Assembly (NCBI RefSeq): GCF_900142845.1
Contig: NZ_FSRU01000001.1
Span: 3,472,001 to 3,536,000, forward strand
From: Paraburkholderia phenazinium
GTDB taxonomy: Bacteria; Pseudomonadota; Gammaproteobacteria; Burkholderiales; Burkholderiaceae
DNA: 64,000 nucleotides
Direction of reading: 5' to 3'
Each line of letters begins with the position of its first letter. Positions within the stretch are counted from its first letter, which is position 1. Positions 26,460 through 36,047 of the stretch are shown one piece after another. Both the position numbers and the translations under genes were made by a program. The notes under the pieces are model-generated. The model was not told the origin of the DNA, searched no databases, and saw only the letters and a list, made by a program, of their open reading frames with translations.

Positions 26460-27758
26460 TCAGGCTTTCCGGATTCGAAGCATGACAAGGGCGCCCATGA
26501 AGGACGCGATTGCGAGCAGAAATAACCCATACTCTGGCCGCCCGCTTATCTCGCGCAGCCAGCCAATGCCAAAAGGGAAAACGTATCCACCCGCATTTCC
26601 TATCATCGAAATCATGCCGATACCGGCGGCGGCAGCCGTGCCCGACAGGATGCTCCCAGGCACGACGAACAGCACCGCATTCGCGCTGATCAAGCCAGCC
26701 GCAGCAAGCGTCAGACCGATCAGCGACAGCACCGGAATATGTGCAAACGCGCCGCTGAGCAGGAGGCCACTCGATCCGATTATGGCCGTGCAGGCTACGT
26801 GCCATCGTCGCTCGTTTACGCGGTCTGAATGCCGGCCGACAAAGATCATCGTCAACGCCGCGAAACCGAATGGGATGGCAGTTATCAGACCTGTGTGGAG
26901 CAAGCTGGCAACTCCGAGTTCGCGAATAATTTGCGGCAACCAGAAAGCAAGTCCGTAGATGCCGCCGATCTGAGTAAAATTCACGCAAGCCAGAGCCCAA
27001 ACATCTAGATCCCTAAAGGCGTGCCCAAGTTTGTGGCCCATGCCAAGAGCATCCCGCGCAGCGCGCTCCTGAACTAGCGTGTCGATGACACGTTCTCGTT
27101 CGTTAGCCGTCAGCCATCGCGCTTTCGCCGGACCGTCATCAAGAAAGAAAATCGTTGCGATGCCAGCCATGACAGCTGGGATTCCCTCGATCAGAAACAA
27201 CCATTGCCAGCCATGCAGGCCATCCTGTCTGTCTAATGTCTGCATCAACCATCCGGAGAAAGGACCTCCGATTACGCCAGCGAGTGCGATGCCCAGGAGA
27301 AAATAACTGATCGCCTGAGAGCGCTGACGAGTGGGAAACCAATATGTCAGGTACAGAATGATCCCTGGGAAAAAGCCTGCCTCCGCAACGCCAAGCAACA
27401 CTCGCATCACATAAAATTCCACTGGCGATGTAACGAACATCATGCCTGCGGACACCAGCCCCCAGAGGAGCATGATTCGTGCAATCCATATCCGCGCGCC
27501 CACACGCGCGAGAATAAGATTGCTCGGGATTTCACAGATACAGTAAGCGACAAAGAAAACGCCAGCGCCAAAACCGTAGGCAGCATCGCTTAGTCCAATG
27601 TCGGAGGCCATACGCAGTTTTGCAAAACCGATGTTGACCCGATCCAGAAACGAGATCACGTATAGCAGGATCATGAATGGCAGTAACCGGCTGGCTATCT
27701 TGTTATATAGTCGCCACTCTGATTCATCGCCGAACCCTGCACGCGCTAAAAGATTCAC
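26460..27758 (-). CDS. MFS transporter, anion:cation symporter (ACS) family
   Basis: A 432-residue, 12-helix MFS protein. The first helix region (LPFMILLYVISFLDRVNIGFA) and the loop after helix 2-3 (CEIPSNLILARVGARIWIAR) are signatures of the ACS family, which imports carboxylates such as phthalate, hexuronates, tartrate or 4-hydroxyphenylacetate with protons. The GTG at 27758 has GGAGGAGACA before it and is my preferred start; a GTG four codons upstream is in frame. It follows the cupin and FAA-hydrolase genes on the same strand (gap 92 bp), suggesting one transcript. Confidence 0.9.
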   Translation of the reverse strand: MNLLARAGFGDESEWRLYNKIASRLLPFMILLYVISFLDRVNIGFAKLRMASDIGLSDAAYGFGAGVFFVAYCICEIPSNLILARVGARIWIARIMLLWGLVSAGMMFVTSPVEFYVMRVLLGVAEAGFFPGIILYLTYWFPTRQRSQAISYFLLGIALAGVIGGPFSGWLMQTLDRQDGLHGWQWLFLIEGIPAVMAGIATIFFLDDGPAKARWLTANERERVIDTLVQERAARDALGMGHKLGHAFRDLDVWALACVNFTQIGGIYGLAFWLPQIIRELGVASLLHTGLITAIPFGFAALTMIFVGRHSDRVNERRWHVACTAIIGSSGLLLSGAFAHIPVLSLIGLTLAAAGLISANAVLFVVPGSILSGTAAAAGIGMISMIGNAGGYVFPFGIGWLREISGRPEYGLFLLAIASFMGALVMLRIRKA

Positions 27759-27849
27759 TGTCTCCTCCACTGCTTCTTATAATCGCGTGCGCAAGCACGC
27801 GCTGACTTTGCACGCCGCGAGCGGCGCCAAGAGTCACAGGATCATGCTG

Positions 27850-28326
27850 TCATCCAATGGCATTGAGCGATTTCGCGCCGACGCTGTACGGCTCGGCATC
27901 AATCAGTACAAAAGCGATCACGCACGGCTCGGTACCCCGGTTTATCCAATCGTGAATCGTGCCGCGTTGAACCAGCACATCGCCGGCCTTCAGGTGAACC
28001 TCGACGCCATCCACATCCATATCGATCTCTCCAGATATCACCACGGCGTAGTCGATCGAGTCCGTACGATGGTTTCGCGGTTTGACACCCGGTGCATATT
28101 CGATGACGCGGAACACCGTACCGTTGGAATGACTGGTTGCTACCTTGCGTTTGGCACCGTCGAAGTCGTCGTTGTTATCGATCGGGAAGCCTTCGGTAGT
28201 CCAGATGACGGTAGCCTGTGCCCCTTCGCGCAACGAAGCGATATTTTTCACAAGCTCGTCGATGGCGACAACTGCTTTTCCGTTGGCATCGTGACCGGTC
28301 ACAACGCGGCGCACAGAGAGTGTCAT
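27850..28326 (-). CDS. Cupin domain protein
   Basis: A 158-residue single cupin. The barrel covers about residues 65-135: PRNHRTDSIDYAVVISGEID supplies one His and a Glu, and AGDVLVQRGTIHDWINRG the second half with another His. The usual second His of the first motif is replaced, so metal binding may be weak. The N-terminal 60 residues (RRVVTGHDANGKAVVAID) are of the type seen in cupins beside aromatic or sugar-acid hydrolases. It lies between an FAA-hydrolase gene and the MFS gene. Function unknown; isomerase or decarboxylase roles are possible. Confidence 0.82.
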   Translation of the reverse strand: MTLSVRRVVTGHDANGKAVVAIDELVKNIASLREGAQATVIWTTEGFPIDNNDDFDGAKRKVATSHSNGTVFRVIEYAPGVKPRNHRTDSIDYAVVISGEIDMDVDGVEVHLKAGDVLVQRGTIHDWINRGTEPCVIAFVLIDAEPYSVGAKSLNAIG

Positions 28327-28422
28327 AGCTGCTCTTCTCGTATATTAGGTAAGGTGATTTTCACATTCGCGACTGCAACGACGATGGGGCACACGTGTTG
28401 TGGCCGACCAGATCGTGGACCG

Positions 28423-29337
28423 TCAAGCGGCGGTGGCGATGAGATTACGCAACAGCCCCAGCCCCGCAACCTCTGTTTCCAGAACATCTCCAGGCTTCAT
28501 AAATTCCGGAGGCGTACGGGCATGTCCCACGCCCGGTGGCGTACCGGTAGCAATCACATCGCCCGGTTCAAGCGTAAGTCCATGAGATAGCTCCGCAATG
28601 ATCCTCGGAATCTTGAAGTACATGTGACGTGTGTTCGACGTCTGCTTGCTCTCACCGTTCACTCGACTGGAGAGATCGAGACTCTCAGGATCGATCTCAT
28701 CTGCGCTGGTAATCCAGGGGCCCATGGGGCAGGTTCCATCAATGCTCTTTCCCTTGAACCATTGCTGCCCATGCCGACGTTGAACGTCGCGCCACGTCAC
28801 GTCATTGAGTACCGTATAGCCGAAGACATACTCCATCGCGTTAGCTTCCGGGATGTCGCGGCCCGCGCGACCAACGACTACAGCGAGCTCGACTTCCCAG
28901 TCCAGCTGGGCCGACAAACCGCCGAAGAAGGGTATCGGGTCAAACGGCCCAATCACCGTTGTCGGAGCCTTGGTAAAAAATGTCGGAAACGCAGGCATTT
29001 CTTTCACGTGCGGACGGATCTTTGCGCCTTCCTCGAAATGATCCTGGTAGTTCCAGCCGACACAAAAGATGTTCTTACGAGGCCGTGGAATAGGCGCGTT
29101 CACCTGCACGTCGGCAAGCAAAAAATCCGTCGAGGCATGGTTGACAATAGTCCGGATCACATCCAATCCTGGTTGACCCGCTGAGATGACCGAAATCATG
29201 TCCCTCGAGTCGAAAGGCGTCTCGAGACCCAATTCAGCGGCCGACCTTCCGATGTCGACCACGCGCCTGTCGGCGTCTCGTAGTGCTCCGACGCGGCTCG
29301 CCTGGTCTCCGGTGGTCGCAAAAGTAAGGAGTCGCAT
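28423..29337 (-). CDS. Fumarylacetoacetate hydrolase family protein
   Basis: A 304-residue FAH-superfamily enzyme. The N-terminal cap is short (RLLTFATTGDQASRVGAL). The catalytic domain has IFCVGWNYQDHFEE with the His-Glu pair, the metal-binding Glu residues in LDWEVELAVVVG, the Lys in WFKGKSIDGTCPMGPW, and GDVIATGTPPGVG near the end. Members hydrolyse or decarboxylate acylpyruvates and 2-hydroxymuconate-type ring-cleavage products, or hydrate 2-oxo-pent-4-enoates. It is first in a four-gene minus-strand run with cupin, MFS and (further on) porin. By context it may process the last intermediate of a ring- or sugar-acid pathway. Confidence 0.9.
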   Translation of the reverse strand: MRLLTFATTGDQASRVGALRDADRRVVDIGRSAAELGLETPFDSRDMISVISAGQPGLDVIRTIVNHASTDFLLADVQVNAPIPRPRKNIFCVGWNYQDHFEEGAKIRPHVKEMPAFPTFFTKAPTTVIGPFDPIPFFGGLSAQLDWEVELAVVVGRAGRDIPEANAMEYVFGYTVLNDVTWRDVQRRHGQQWFKGKSIDGTCPMGPWITSADEIDPESLDLSSRVNGESKQTSNTRHMYFKIPRIIAELSHGLTLEPGDVIATGTPPGVGHARTPPEFMKPGDVLETEVAGLGLLRNLIATAA

Positions 29338-29483
29338 TGATATCTCTGTAAAAGTAAAATTTTAACCTCTTTAGCTATGATACATATCTTTTCAACAAAT
29401 CATATATTTTTTTGGTCGGCACATTGCCTGCATGTCGGAAAACGGTCACCTTGATGCCAGACCATGCGGCGACAATCGCCGAC

Positions 29484-30017
29484 ATGAAGCACATCCGGTT
29501 TCCGCCTGATACGATCAGCCGCGCGGTGCGGCCGTACTACCGCTTGCTGCCGAGCCTGCACATGGTCGAAGAACTGCTGGCCGCGCGGCATCCCACCCAT
29601 GTACGAGACCAAGCGAAGTCGGTCGGTAAAGTTTGACCTGGACATTGCTCGACGTATCCGGCCCGCCGCACCGACACGAGGAGACGAAGTGGCACCTGGA
29701 TGGAAGTCGTCACGATCAATGTCAGGAGGCACCGGTTGTGGCGCACGGTGGACCTGCATGGCGCCATGTTCGACGTGCTGATGCCGAGGTGGAGCGACCA
29801 ACTCGGCCAGGCGCCTTATGCGCGAGCTGCTCAGGAAGCACGGGCGCACATCGCGGGTGTTGATCCCGCTTTAGATCAACGCGTCGCCAGCAACGTTTTC
29901 GCTTCGGTGCATGATCAGGTCACCAACCTCTTTCGGCATTGCATTGCCATTACCACACCGACGCAAAGCAAAAGCAGACGCTCCGAGGCGAGGTCTTCGA
30001 GGCGAAGGAAAGCTTGA
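29484..30017 (+). pseudogene. IS6-family transposase, degraded
   Basis: The N-terminus MKHIRFPPDTISRAVRPYYR and MVEELLAARHPTH are those of IS6/IS26-type transposases. The frame breaks after about 50 residues. Pieces then continue in other frames: VKFDLDIARRI, ETKWHLDGS (the WHLDE site), LWRTVDLHGAMFDVLM, and finally SVHDQVTNLFRHCIAI near the C-terminus. Most of the DDE core between HGAMFDVL and the C-terminal part is missing. No terminal repeats were found. It lies between divergently oriented functional modules. Confidence 0.72.
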
Positions 30018-30168
30018 CGGGAGCGCCGATGCTGGGGCAATTGGCTCATTAAATAGGCATCCTCAAGCGCGGCGTGCCAAGGGCGTGCCGTTCGACAACT
30101 TGACACCACCTCTCTGCCTCATCGACAAAAATCGCGCTCAATCCGATGGAGCGCCCCTGAGAGGCTAG

Positions 30169-30633
30169 CTAGGATTTGCGCAGTGCGGCCGCGGCTGCGT
30201 GAATAGCCTCTCGAATCTGAATGTAGGTTCCACAACGACAAATGTTGCCGTTCATCGCATGGTCGATATCCTGATCAGAAGGTCGGGTGTTTTTCATTAG
30301 CAATGCCATCGCGCTCATCATTTGTCCCGACTGGCAGTATCCGCATTGCGGTACTTCATGCTCGAGCCATGCCTTCTGAATTTCCCTGCCGATAACGCTC
30401 GCGCCCATCGCCTCCACCGTTGTGATCTCGTTGTCCTCAACTGCCGAAACGGGAATGCAGCAGGAACGAACTGCCTCTCCGTTCAGATGTATGGTGCAAG
30501 CTCCGCATAACCCAAGTCCGCAGCCAAAACGCGTTCCCGTCATGTCGAGCTCGTCACGAAGCACCCAAAGAACCGGGGTTTCAGGCGAGGCCGTTACCGG
30601 TTGTGTTCGTCCGTTGATCCTAAGCTTGTGCAT
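30169..30633 (-). CDS. [2Fe-2S] subunit of a molybdenum hydroxylase (isoquinoline 1-oxidoreductase alpha-like)
   Basis: A 154-residue protein with two [2Fe-2S] clusters: CGCGLGLCGACTIHL with a later Cys pair in VRSCCIP, then CGYCQSGQMMSAMALL and GNICRCGTYIQIREA. Length and motif spelling fit the small subunit of isoquinoline/nicotinate-type dehydrogenases that pair with a single large Mo subunit and a cytochrome c. The Mo subunit is encoded divergently at 31126, not downstream as usual, so the pair is split across a shared 490-bp promoter region. No signal peptide is seen; it could be carried to the periplasm by the Tat signal of the large subunit. Confidence 0.88.
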   Translation of the reverse strand: MHKLRINGRTQPVTASPETPVLWVLRDELDMTGTRFGCGLGLCGACTIHLNGEAVRSCCIPVSAVEDNEITTVEAMGASVIGREIQKAWLEHEVPQCGYCQSGQMMSAMALLMKNTRPSDQDIDHAMNGNICRCGTYIQIREAIHAAAAALRKS

Positions 30634-31125
30634 AAAATTTTTGCCACGCTATCTGGTGAAAACGACGGGATGGTTGAATGCTCAGCTTCAAACCCGTGGA
30701 ACCGACGATGCGCAAACACGGTTTGCGAACAGTCGATCAGTCAAGCACTCATTCAGGCTAAGACGTAGCCTGCTCCTTCTCCTTAGCCCATCCATCCGAC
30801 TCGTCGCAAGGAACCTGCGACTGCGACTTCGTTTCATGCGCCTACAAACCGCAACTGAACGGTGTTGCGAGCCAATCGGACCAGAACGGCAGGGCGCAAA
30901 GCTCCTTGTGGGCGGAGTCCTTCTCTCATGACCAGCGGAACATCAGAGCTACCGCGCGCGTCGCGTTTACAGCAATCTTAGGCCAATAATATATATTTTT
31001 CAATAAAACAAAATTTGATATATGATTCGCACATTGCGCGGGGGAACTTGATGGAGTTCGAATGGCGGCCGGGCAGAGTGGCGAAGTTGTGCAGCGACAT
31101 GAGGGAAGCCGGCAAAGGGACCGAT
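30634..31125. other. Divergent intergenic region between [2Fe-2S] and Mo subunit genes
   Basis: No gene recognised. 30985-31030 is strongly AT-rich and contains ATATATGATT at 31018-31027, the complement of AATCATATAT at 29398-29407 upstream of the FAA hydrolase gene. AAAGGGA at about 31114-31120 serves the Mo subunit start. An in-frame upstream start at 31015 would translate this AT-rich stretch and is rejected. Confidence 0.4.
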
Positions 31126-33312
31126 ATGAACAACAAGGGCGAAGGCGTTTCGCGGCGGGGCTTTATCTTTGGAATCAGTGCTGCGGTTGGCGGTCTTGTC
31201 CTTACAGGCTTGCCTTCGCTCGCGGAGAGTACAGGGGTGGTGCAATCGCCATTGCTCACAAATGCCCCTGGCTCAGAGGTAGGGATCTGGGTTGTGATAG
31301 ACGGCGAGACCACGACGATTCGTGTTGCGCGATCGGAGATGGGTCAAGGGAATTTCACGGCGTTACCGATGCTGGTAGCTGAAGAACTCGACTGTGACTG
31401 GAGTCATGTGACGGCCGAATATGTGTTGCCCGAAGCAAACCTTGCGCATGGTCACGCATGGGGCGACATGATGACTGCATCAAGCGCGTCCATCCGTATG
31501 TCTCACCTCTATCTGCGTAAGGCGGGTGCTCAGGCGCGTCATATGTTAGTGGACGAAGCCGCGGCGCGTTGGAAAGTCAGCGCGTTGGAGTGCACGGCAC
31601 GCGACAGTGTCGTAACTCACGCTGCTAGTGGGCGTTCATTGACCTACGGGGAACTCGCGGAAAACGCAGCGCGGCGTCCTGTTCCACAAGAAGTGACGCT
31701 AAAAGACCCGAACCTATGGCGACTGATCGGGACACCGGTGAAACGGCTGGACCTCGAAGACAAAGTATTGGCGAAACCGATCTTCGCGACCGACGTGCGT
31801 CTTCCCGACATGCTTTACGCAACGGTTACGGCATGCCCAACTCTCGGCGGACGACTCAAAGATTTCGACGCGTCAAAGACGTTGGTCATGCCTGGCGTAC
31901 GTCATGTGGTGCCGGTTGGGGATACAGCCGTCGCCATAGTCGCCGACTCGTGGTGGCAGGCCCACCATGCGCTTGATACGTTGTTGGTCCGATGGGACGC
32001 TGGCCCTGCTGCGGCGCTATCCAACGAATCCATCCGTGAGATTTTCCTGAAGGGTCTTGACGATCCGCATCCTGCAGTTGCCCAAAGGATCGGCAACGTG
32101 GACGAGGTCCTCGCAAATGCTACCAATGTAATACACGCCGATTATGAGGTTCCATATCTCGCACACACCACGATGGAGCCCCAAACCTGCACTGCTCACG
32201 TAACTCCCGAATTCGCCGAAGTTTGGGCGCCTACCCAGAATGGCGATGGGACGCTGCAAGTCGTAGCACACACACTCAAGATTGATCCGTCCCGCGTCAA
32301 GATTCACAAATGCCATCTTGGCGGCGGATTCGGGCGCCGCGGAGTATCTCAAGATTGGGCTCAACAGGCAGTCTTGATTGCCAGGGCTGTAGGTAAACCG
32401 GTGAAAATGCTATGGACCCGGGAAGAAGATGTCAGGCATGACTACTACCGCCCCATGTCCATTGCCCGACATGTAGCAGGATTCGACAGGAATGGAAAAC
32501 TTCTCGCATGGAAAGTGCGGCTGTCGTGTACGTCTATTCTGGCCAACCTTATGCCCTCTCGGCTGAGGCATGGACAGGACTTCGACATGATGGGGGCATT
32601 TCTACCGGGTGACATGAGCTACCACATCCCCAATTTTGAAGTCGGCTACGCAATGCGGCAGTTGCCGATCCCAGTGGGCTTTTGGCGAGGTGTCAATCAT
32701 AGTCAGAACGGATTTTTTAGAGAGTCCTTCGTTGATGAGATGGCGCATGCAAGTGGCCAGGATCCCTACGCTTTCCGGCGTGAGTTACTCGCGCATAGCC
32801 CGCGCTCGCTTGCCGTTGTGGATGAGGTAGCGACTCGCGCTCAGTGGGGGCACACTAAAGCCGGCACATACCAGGGAATGGCACTCGTCGAATGCTACGA
32901 CTCAGTCTGCGCTCACGTCGTCGACCTATCGATCGATGACGAAGGACAGGTGAAAGTACATCGCGTCGTATGTGCGCTTGATTGCGGATATGTCGTGAAC
33001 CCAAGCATCGTCAAAAAGCAACTACAGGGCGCCGTCGCATATGCGCTTAGTGCTGTGCTTTGGGGTCAGGTAACGATCAAAAATGGCGAGGTACAGCAGT
33101 CTAACTTCCACGACTATCCGGCGCTTCGGATCAGCGAGATGCCCGTGGTCGAAACCTATCTCATCCCAAGTGGCAACAAGTACATTGATCGCTGGGGAGG
33201 TGTTGGCGAGCCGGGTACGCCACCCGTCGCACCTGCCGTCGTTAATGCGATTTTCGCCGCAACCGGTAAGCGTATTCGACTGTTGCCGCTTGCCGGCCAA
33301 AAGCTGGTGTAG
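31126..33312 (+). CDS. Molybdopterin-binding oxidoreductase, isoquinoline 1-oxidoreductase beta-like, Tat-exported
   Basis: A 728-residue large Mo subunit. The N-terminus has a twin-arginine signal ([20 protein letters not shown], cleavage near LAES), so folded enzyme is exported to the periplasm. The cofactor region [15 protein letters not shown] and the active-site Glu in [13 protein letters not shown] are those of the IorB/aldehyde dehydrogenase branch. It presumably works with the divergent [2Fe-2S] protein and passes electrons to the triheme cytochrome encoded 40 bp downstream. It could oxidise an aldehyde or hydroxylate an N-heterocycle; the neighbouring alcohol dehydrogenase genes favour the aldehyde role. 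Confidence 0.9.
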   Translation: MNNKGEGVSRRGFIFGISAAVGGLVLTGLPSLAESTGVVQSPLLTNAPGSEVGIWVVIDGETTTIRVARSEMGQGNFTALPMLVAEELDCDWSHVTAEYVLPEANLAHGHAWGDMMTASSASIRMSHLYLRKAGAQARHMLVDEAAARWKVSALECTARDSVVTHAASGRSLTYGELAENAARRPVPQEVTLKDPNLWRLIGTPVKRLDLEDKVLAKPIFATDVRLPDMLYATVTACPTLGGRLKDFDASKTLVMPGVRHVVPVGDTAVAIVADSWWQAHHALDTLLVRWDAGPAAALSNESIREIFLKGLDDPHPAVAQRIGNVDEVLANATNVIHADYEVPYLAHTTMEPQTCTAHVTPEFAEVWAPTQNGDGTLQVVAHTLKIDPSRVKIHKCHLGGGFGRRGVSQDWAQQAVLIARAVGKPVKMLWTREEDVRHDYYRPMSIARHVAGFDRNGKLLAWKVRLSCTSILANLMPSRLRHGQDFDMMGAFLPGDMSYHIPNFEVGYAMRQLPIPVGFWRGVNHSQNGFFRESFVDEMAHASGQDPYAFRRELLAHSPRSLAVVDEVATRAQWGHTKAGTYQGMALVECYDSVCAHVVDLSIDDEGQVKVHRVVCALDCGYVVNPSIVKKQLQGAVAYALSAVLWGQVTIKNGEVQQSNFHDYPALRISEMPVVETYLIPSGNKYIDRWGGVGEPGTPPVAPAVVNAIFAATGKRIRLLPLAGQKLV

Positions 33313-33352
33313 ACGCTGCTCTCCTGGCTTCCTTTCGAAGCGAAATTCATCG

Positions 33353-34666
33353 ATGAAGACTGCAATCTCAAGCAACCCGACGCGCATACGTAGATGGTTC
33401 GCGCTTGCGTCAATCCTGGCGATGGTGCTAACGGCAAGTCTACCAAGCCGGGCGGCTACGCCTGCGGATCGTTTGGTCGCTCGGGGCGGCTATCTGGCAA
33501 AAATCGGCGATTGCGCAGCATGCCACACGGTTCGAGGCGGTGCGGATTTTGTCGGCGGGCTGCCCATGCAAATGCCCGTCGGCACGATCTACACGACCAA
33601 TATCACGCCCGACCCCGACACGGGAATCGGCCGATACACGCGGGACGATTTCGAGCGTGCGTTACGACACGGAGTCGCTAGAGATCATAACTTGTATCCG
33701 GCAATGCCGTATCCATCCTTTTCCAAGATCAGCGATGAGGATGTGGACGCGCTGTATGCCTATTTTATGAAGGGTGTGAAACCCATAAAACAGCGCAATC
33801 GACAATCGGATATTCCTTGGCCGCTTGATATGCGCTGGCCACTCAAGCTGTGGAACCTCTTTTTTCTTGACGATACGGTCTATCGGGCAAAGCCGAACAA
33901 AGACCCCATCTGGAACCGGGGTGCTTATCTTGTTCAGGGCCTCGCGCATTGCGGCGCTTGTCATACGCCGCGAGGCATGGCGATGCAAGAACTAGCGCTC
34001 GACGAGAAGAGTCAGACTTTCCTTTCCGGCGCATCTCTCGACGGATGGTTTGCATCGAATCTGACCGGTGATAACAATGCGGGACTCGGTAGATGGACGG
34101 AAAATGATCTGCACATGTTTCTGAAAACTGGAGCGAACGTTCATGCTTCCGCGTATGGTCCAATGACGGATGTCGTCAACAATAGTACTCAGTATTTGTC
34201 CGACGAAGACCAAGTCGCGATAGCACGGTATCTCCGTTCGTTGGTTCCGTCACACGCGGGTGACGTCAACGAGAGAGAGCCGTATCGATACGACGGTCAG
34301 ATAACCTCCACCTTGGTCGCAGGAACGCCGTTACCGAACGGCGCACACGTCTACTTGACCTATTGTGCCAACTGCCACGGGGTTGATGGCCGAGGACGTG
34401 CACCCTTCATCGCTCCCCTGGCAGGAAACCCGGATGTGTTGGGCACTAATCCATTGTCGCTTATTAACGTGACGATCAATGGCGCCGCGAATCTTGTAGT
34501 CGGCGGCGTGCCCGCGGCCTATCCCATGCCCAGGTTCAGGCTAGGCCTCACGAACCAGGATATCGCCGACGTGTTGAGTTTTGTACGAAGCGGCTGGAAT
34601 AACCGCGCTCCAGAAATCAAAGCACAGGATGTTGCGAAGGTGAGAGCCAGTACGAGCGGCAAGTGA
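33353..34666 (+). CDS. Triheme c-type cytochrome (membrane-bound dehydrogenase electron acceptor)
   Basis: A 437-residue periplasmic cytochrome c of the alcohol-dehydrogenase cytochrome subunit family. A signal peptide covers about residues 1-35 ([20 protein letters not shown]). Three haem sites occur: C54-A-A-C-H58, CGACH in the middle third and CANCH in the last third, each followed by its Met-containing region. It would take electrons from the Mo enzyme and deliver them to a ubiquinone or terminal oxidase. The start at 33353 gives the signal peptide directly; an in-frame opening at 33083 overlaps the Mo gene. It is followed after 74 bp by an exported esterase. Confidence 0.9.
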   Translation: MKTAISSNPTRIRRWFALASILAMVLTASLPSRAATPADRLVARGGYLAKIGDCAACHTVRGGADFVGGLPMQMPVGTIYTTNITPDPDTGIGRYTRDDFERALRHGVARDHNLYPAMPYPSFSKISDEDVDALYAYFMKGVKPIKQRNRQSDIPWPLDMRWPLKLWNLFFLDDTVYRAKPNKDPIWNRGAYLVQGLAHCGACHTPRGMAMQELALDEKSQTFLSGASLDGWFASNLTGDNNAGLGRWTENDLHMFLKTGANVHASAYGPMTDVVNNSTQYLSDEDQVAIARYLRSLVPSHAGDVNEREPYRYDGQITSTLVAGTPLPNGAHVYLTYCANCHGVDGRGRAPFIAPLAGNPDVLGTNPLSLINVTINGAANLVVGGVPAAYPMPRFRLGLTNQDIADVLSFVRSGWNNRAPEIKAQDVAKVRASTSGK

Positions 34667-34740
34667 TAGGTGGATACACATTTTTTGAGCAAGCATCAAA
34701 TACAACTAGATCTACTTTCTTGACGACCAAAGAGGGAATC

Positions 34741-36024
34741 ATGCGCCACCCTGTCGATCACACTTTTTCTTCGAAGACGCGGCAGACTTTGCGGAACGAT
34801 AGCAACAGAAAACATCGTCGCGTACATGGAGGCGGCACATTAATCGTGGTGTTGACCGCTCTAGCACTGTCGCATAACGCCGTGGCTCAAGAGTCACAGG
34901 ACAAATGGCAAACGCGTTCCTGGCCTGAGCTTGCCGCCGAAACGCAGGCGCGTGCGGATCGAGGTGCCTATCCTTTGACTGGACTCAAGCCAGATGATGT
35001 TCGCGAAGCGCTCTCGCATATCCACTCCCTCGATCGCGACGAATGGGCTTCGGCCTGGATGGCGATTGGCGATCAATACGAACTGCGTGCAAAATCGGAG
35101 GAACCGACAGACTCTGGCGCCGCACGTGATGACTATCGGGCAGCATGGCTCAACTATTCGTTCGGTCGTTGGCCCTCCCCTAATTCGCCAGGCAAAGCGC
35201 AGTCGTATGCAAAAGCACAGGAAGCTTTCGCCAACTATGGGCGGCTTCTCAATCCACCGATCGAAACGATCAGCATTCCATTCGAAGGCAAGCAGATCGT
35301 TGCCTATCTGCAAAAACCGCCCGGTGTCACAAAGCCACCGATTGTCCTTGACCTCGGCGGCATGGATGAATGGAAGGACTCCGTCGCTGACCAGGGGCGC
35401 GGATTCCTGCAGGACGGCATTGCCGACGTCGCAGTCGACATGCCCGGCACTGGCGATGCACCTATGGCCCGCCCGGGAGCCGAGAGGGTCTATTCACGTC
35501 TGATCGACTATCTACTCACGCGAACCGACGTCGACGGTAGCCGCATCGTCGTACGCGGCACGAGTTGGGGCAGTTATTGGTCCGCGCGGCTCGCATTTGT
35601 TGAGGCGAATCGTCTAAAAGGTGCGGTGTATCAGAGTGGTCCGGTGGACAGTTATTTTCAGCGTGCATGGCAAGATAACTCTCTGCACACGAAGGAATAC
35701 CTGTTTGATTTCGTTGCATCACGCTTATATGTTCTTGGGCAACCCTCGGTAGAAGCGCTCTTGAACTATATGCCGTCGATGTCGCTGAAGGCAGCCGGAC
35801 TCCTGGGACAGCCGACGTCACCTATGCTTCTGATCGGTGGTGTACAGGACAGCCAAACGCCGTTCACCGATCTAATCGAGCTACTGCAGACCGGGACACC
35901 AAAGGACGCATGGGTCAACCCAGAAGGCCGACACATGGGAGACTCTGGCAGTTGGACGCATAAAGCTATCTTCGACAAGGTTATCCGACCGTGGATACGG
36001 GCGCGTTTGATCGTTGGGCAATGA
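34741..36024 (+). CDS. Exported alpha/beta hydrolase (FrsA/esterase-like)
   Basis: A 427-residue hydrolase. After a polar N-terminal leader comes a hydrophobic segment (GGTLIVVLTALALSHNAVAQ) that looks like a signal peptide ending near residue 50. A helical domain of about 120 residues (RSWPELAAETQARADRGA onward) precedes the hydrolase core, which has the nucleophile Ser275 in RGTSWGSYW, an oxyanion strand IVLDLGGMDEW and a late Asp/His pair (GVQDSQTP, EGRHMGDSG). This layout recalls FrsA/DUF1100 and 2,6-dihydroxypseudooxynicotine hydrolases. In context it may split an ester so that the released alcohol feeds the downstream GMC dehydrogenase. AGAGGGA precedes the ATG at 34741. Confidence 0.8.
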   Translation: MRHPVDHTFSSKTRQTLRNDSNRKHRRVHGGGTLIVVLTALALSHNAVAQESQDKWQTRSWPELAAETQARADRGAYPLTGLKPDDVREALSHIHSLDRDEWASAWMAIGDQYELRAKSEEPTDSGAARDDYRAAWLNYSFGRWPSPNSPGKAQSYAKAQEAFANYGRLLNPPIETISIPFEGKQIVAYLQKPPGVTKPPIVLDLGGMDEWKDSVADQGRGFLQDGIADVAVDMPGTGDAPMARPGAERVYSRLIDYLLTRTDVDGSRIVVRGTSWGSYWSARLAFVEANRLKGAVYQSGPVDSYFQRAWQDNSLHTKEYLFDFVASRLYVLGQPSVEALLNYMPSMSLKAAGLLGQPTSPMLLIGGVQDSQTPFTDLIELLQTGTPKDAWVNPEGRHMGDSGSWTHKAIFDKVIRPWIRARLIVGQ

Positions 36025-36047
36025 TCCATTTCGCGCGTCTCGTGATT

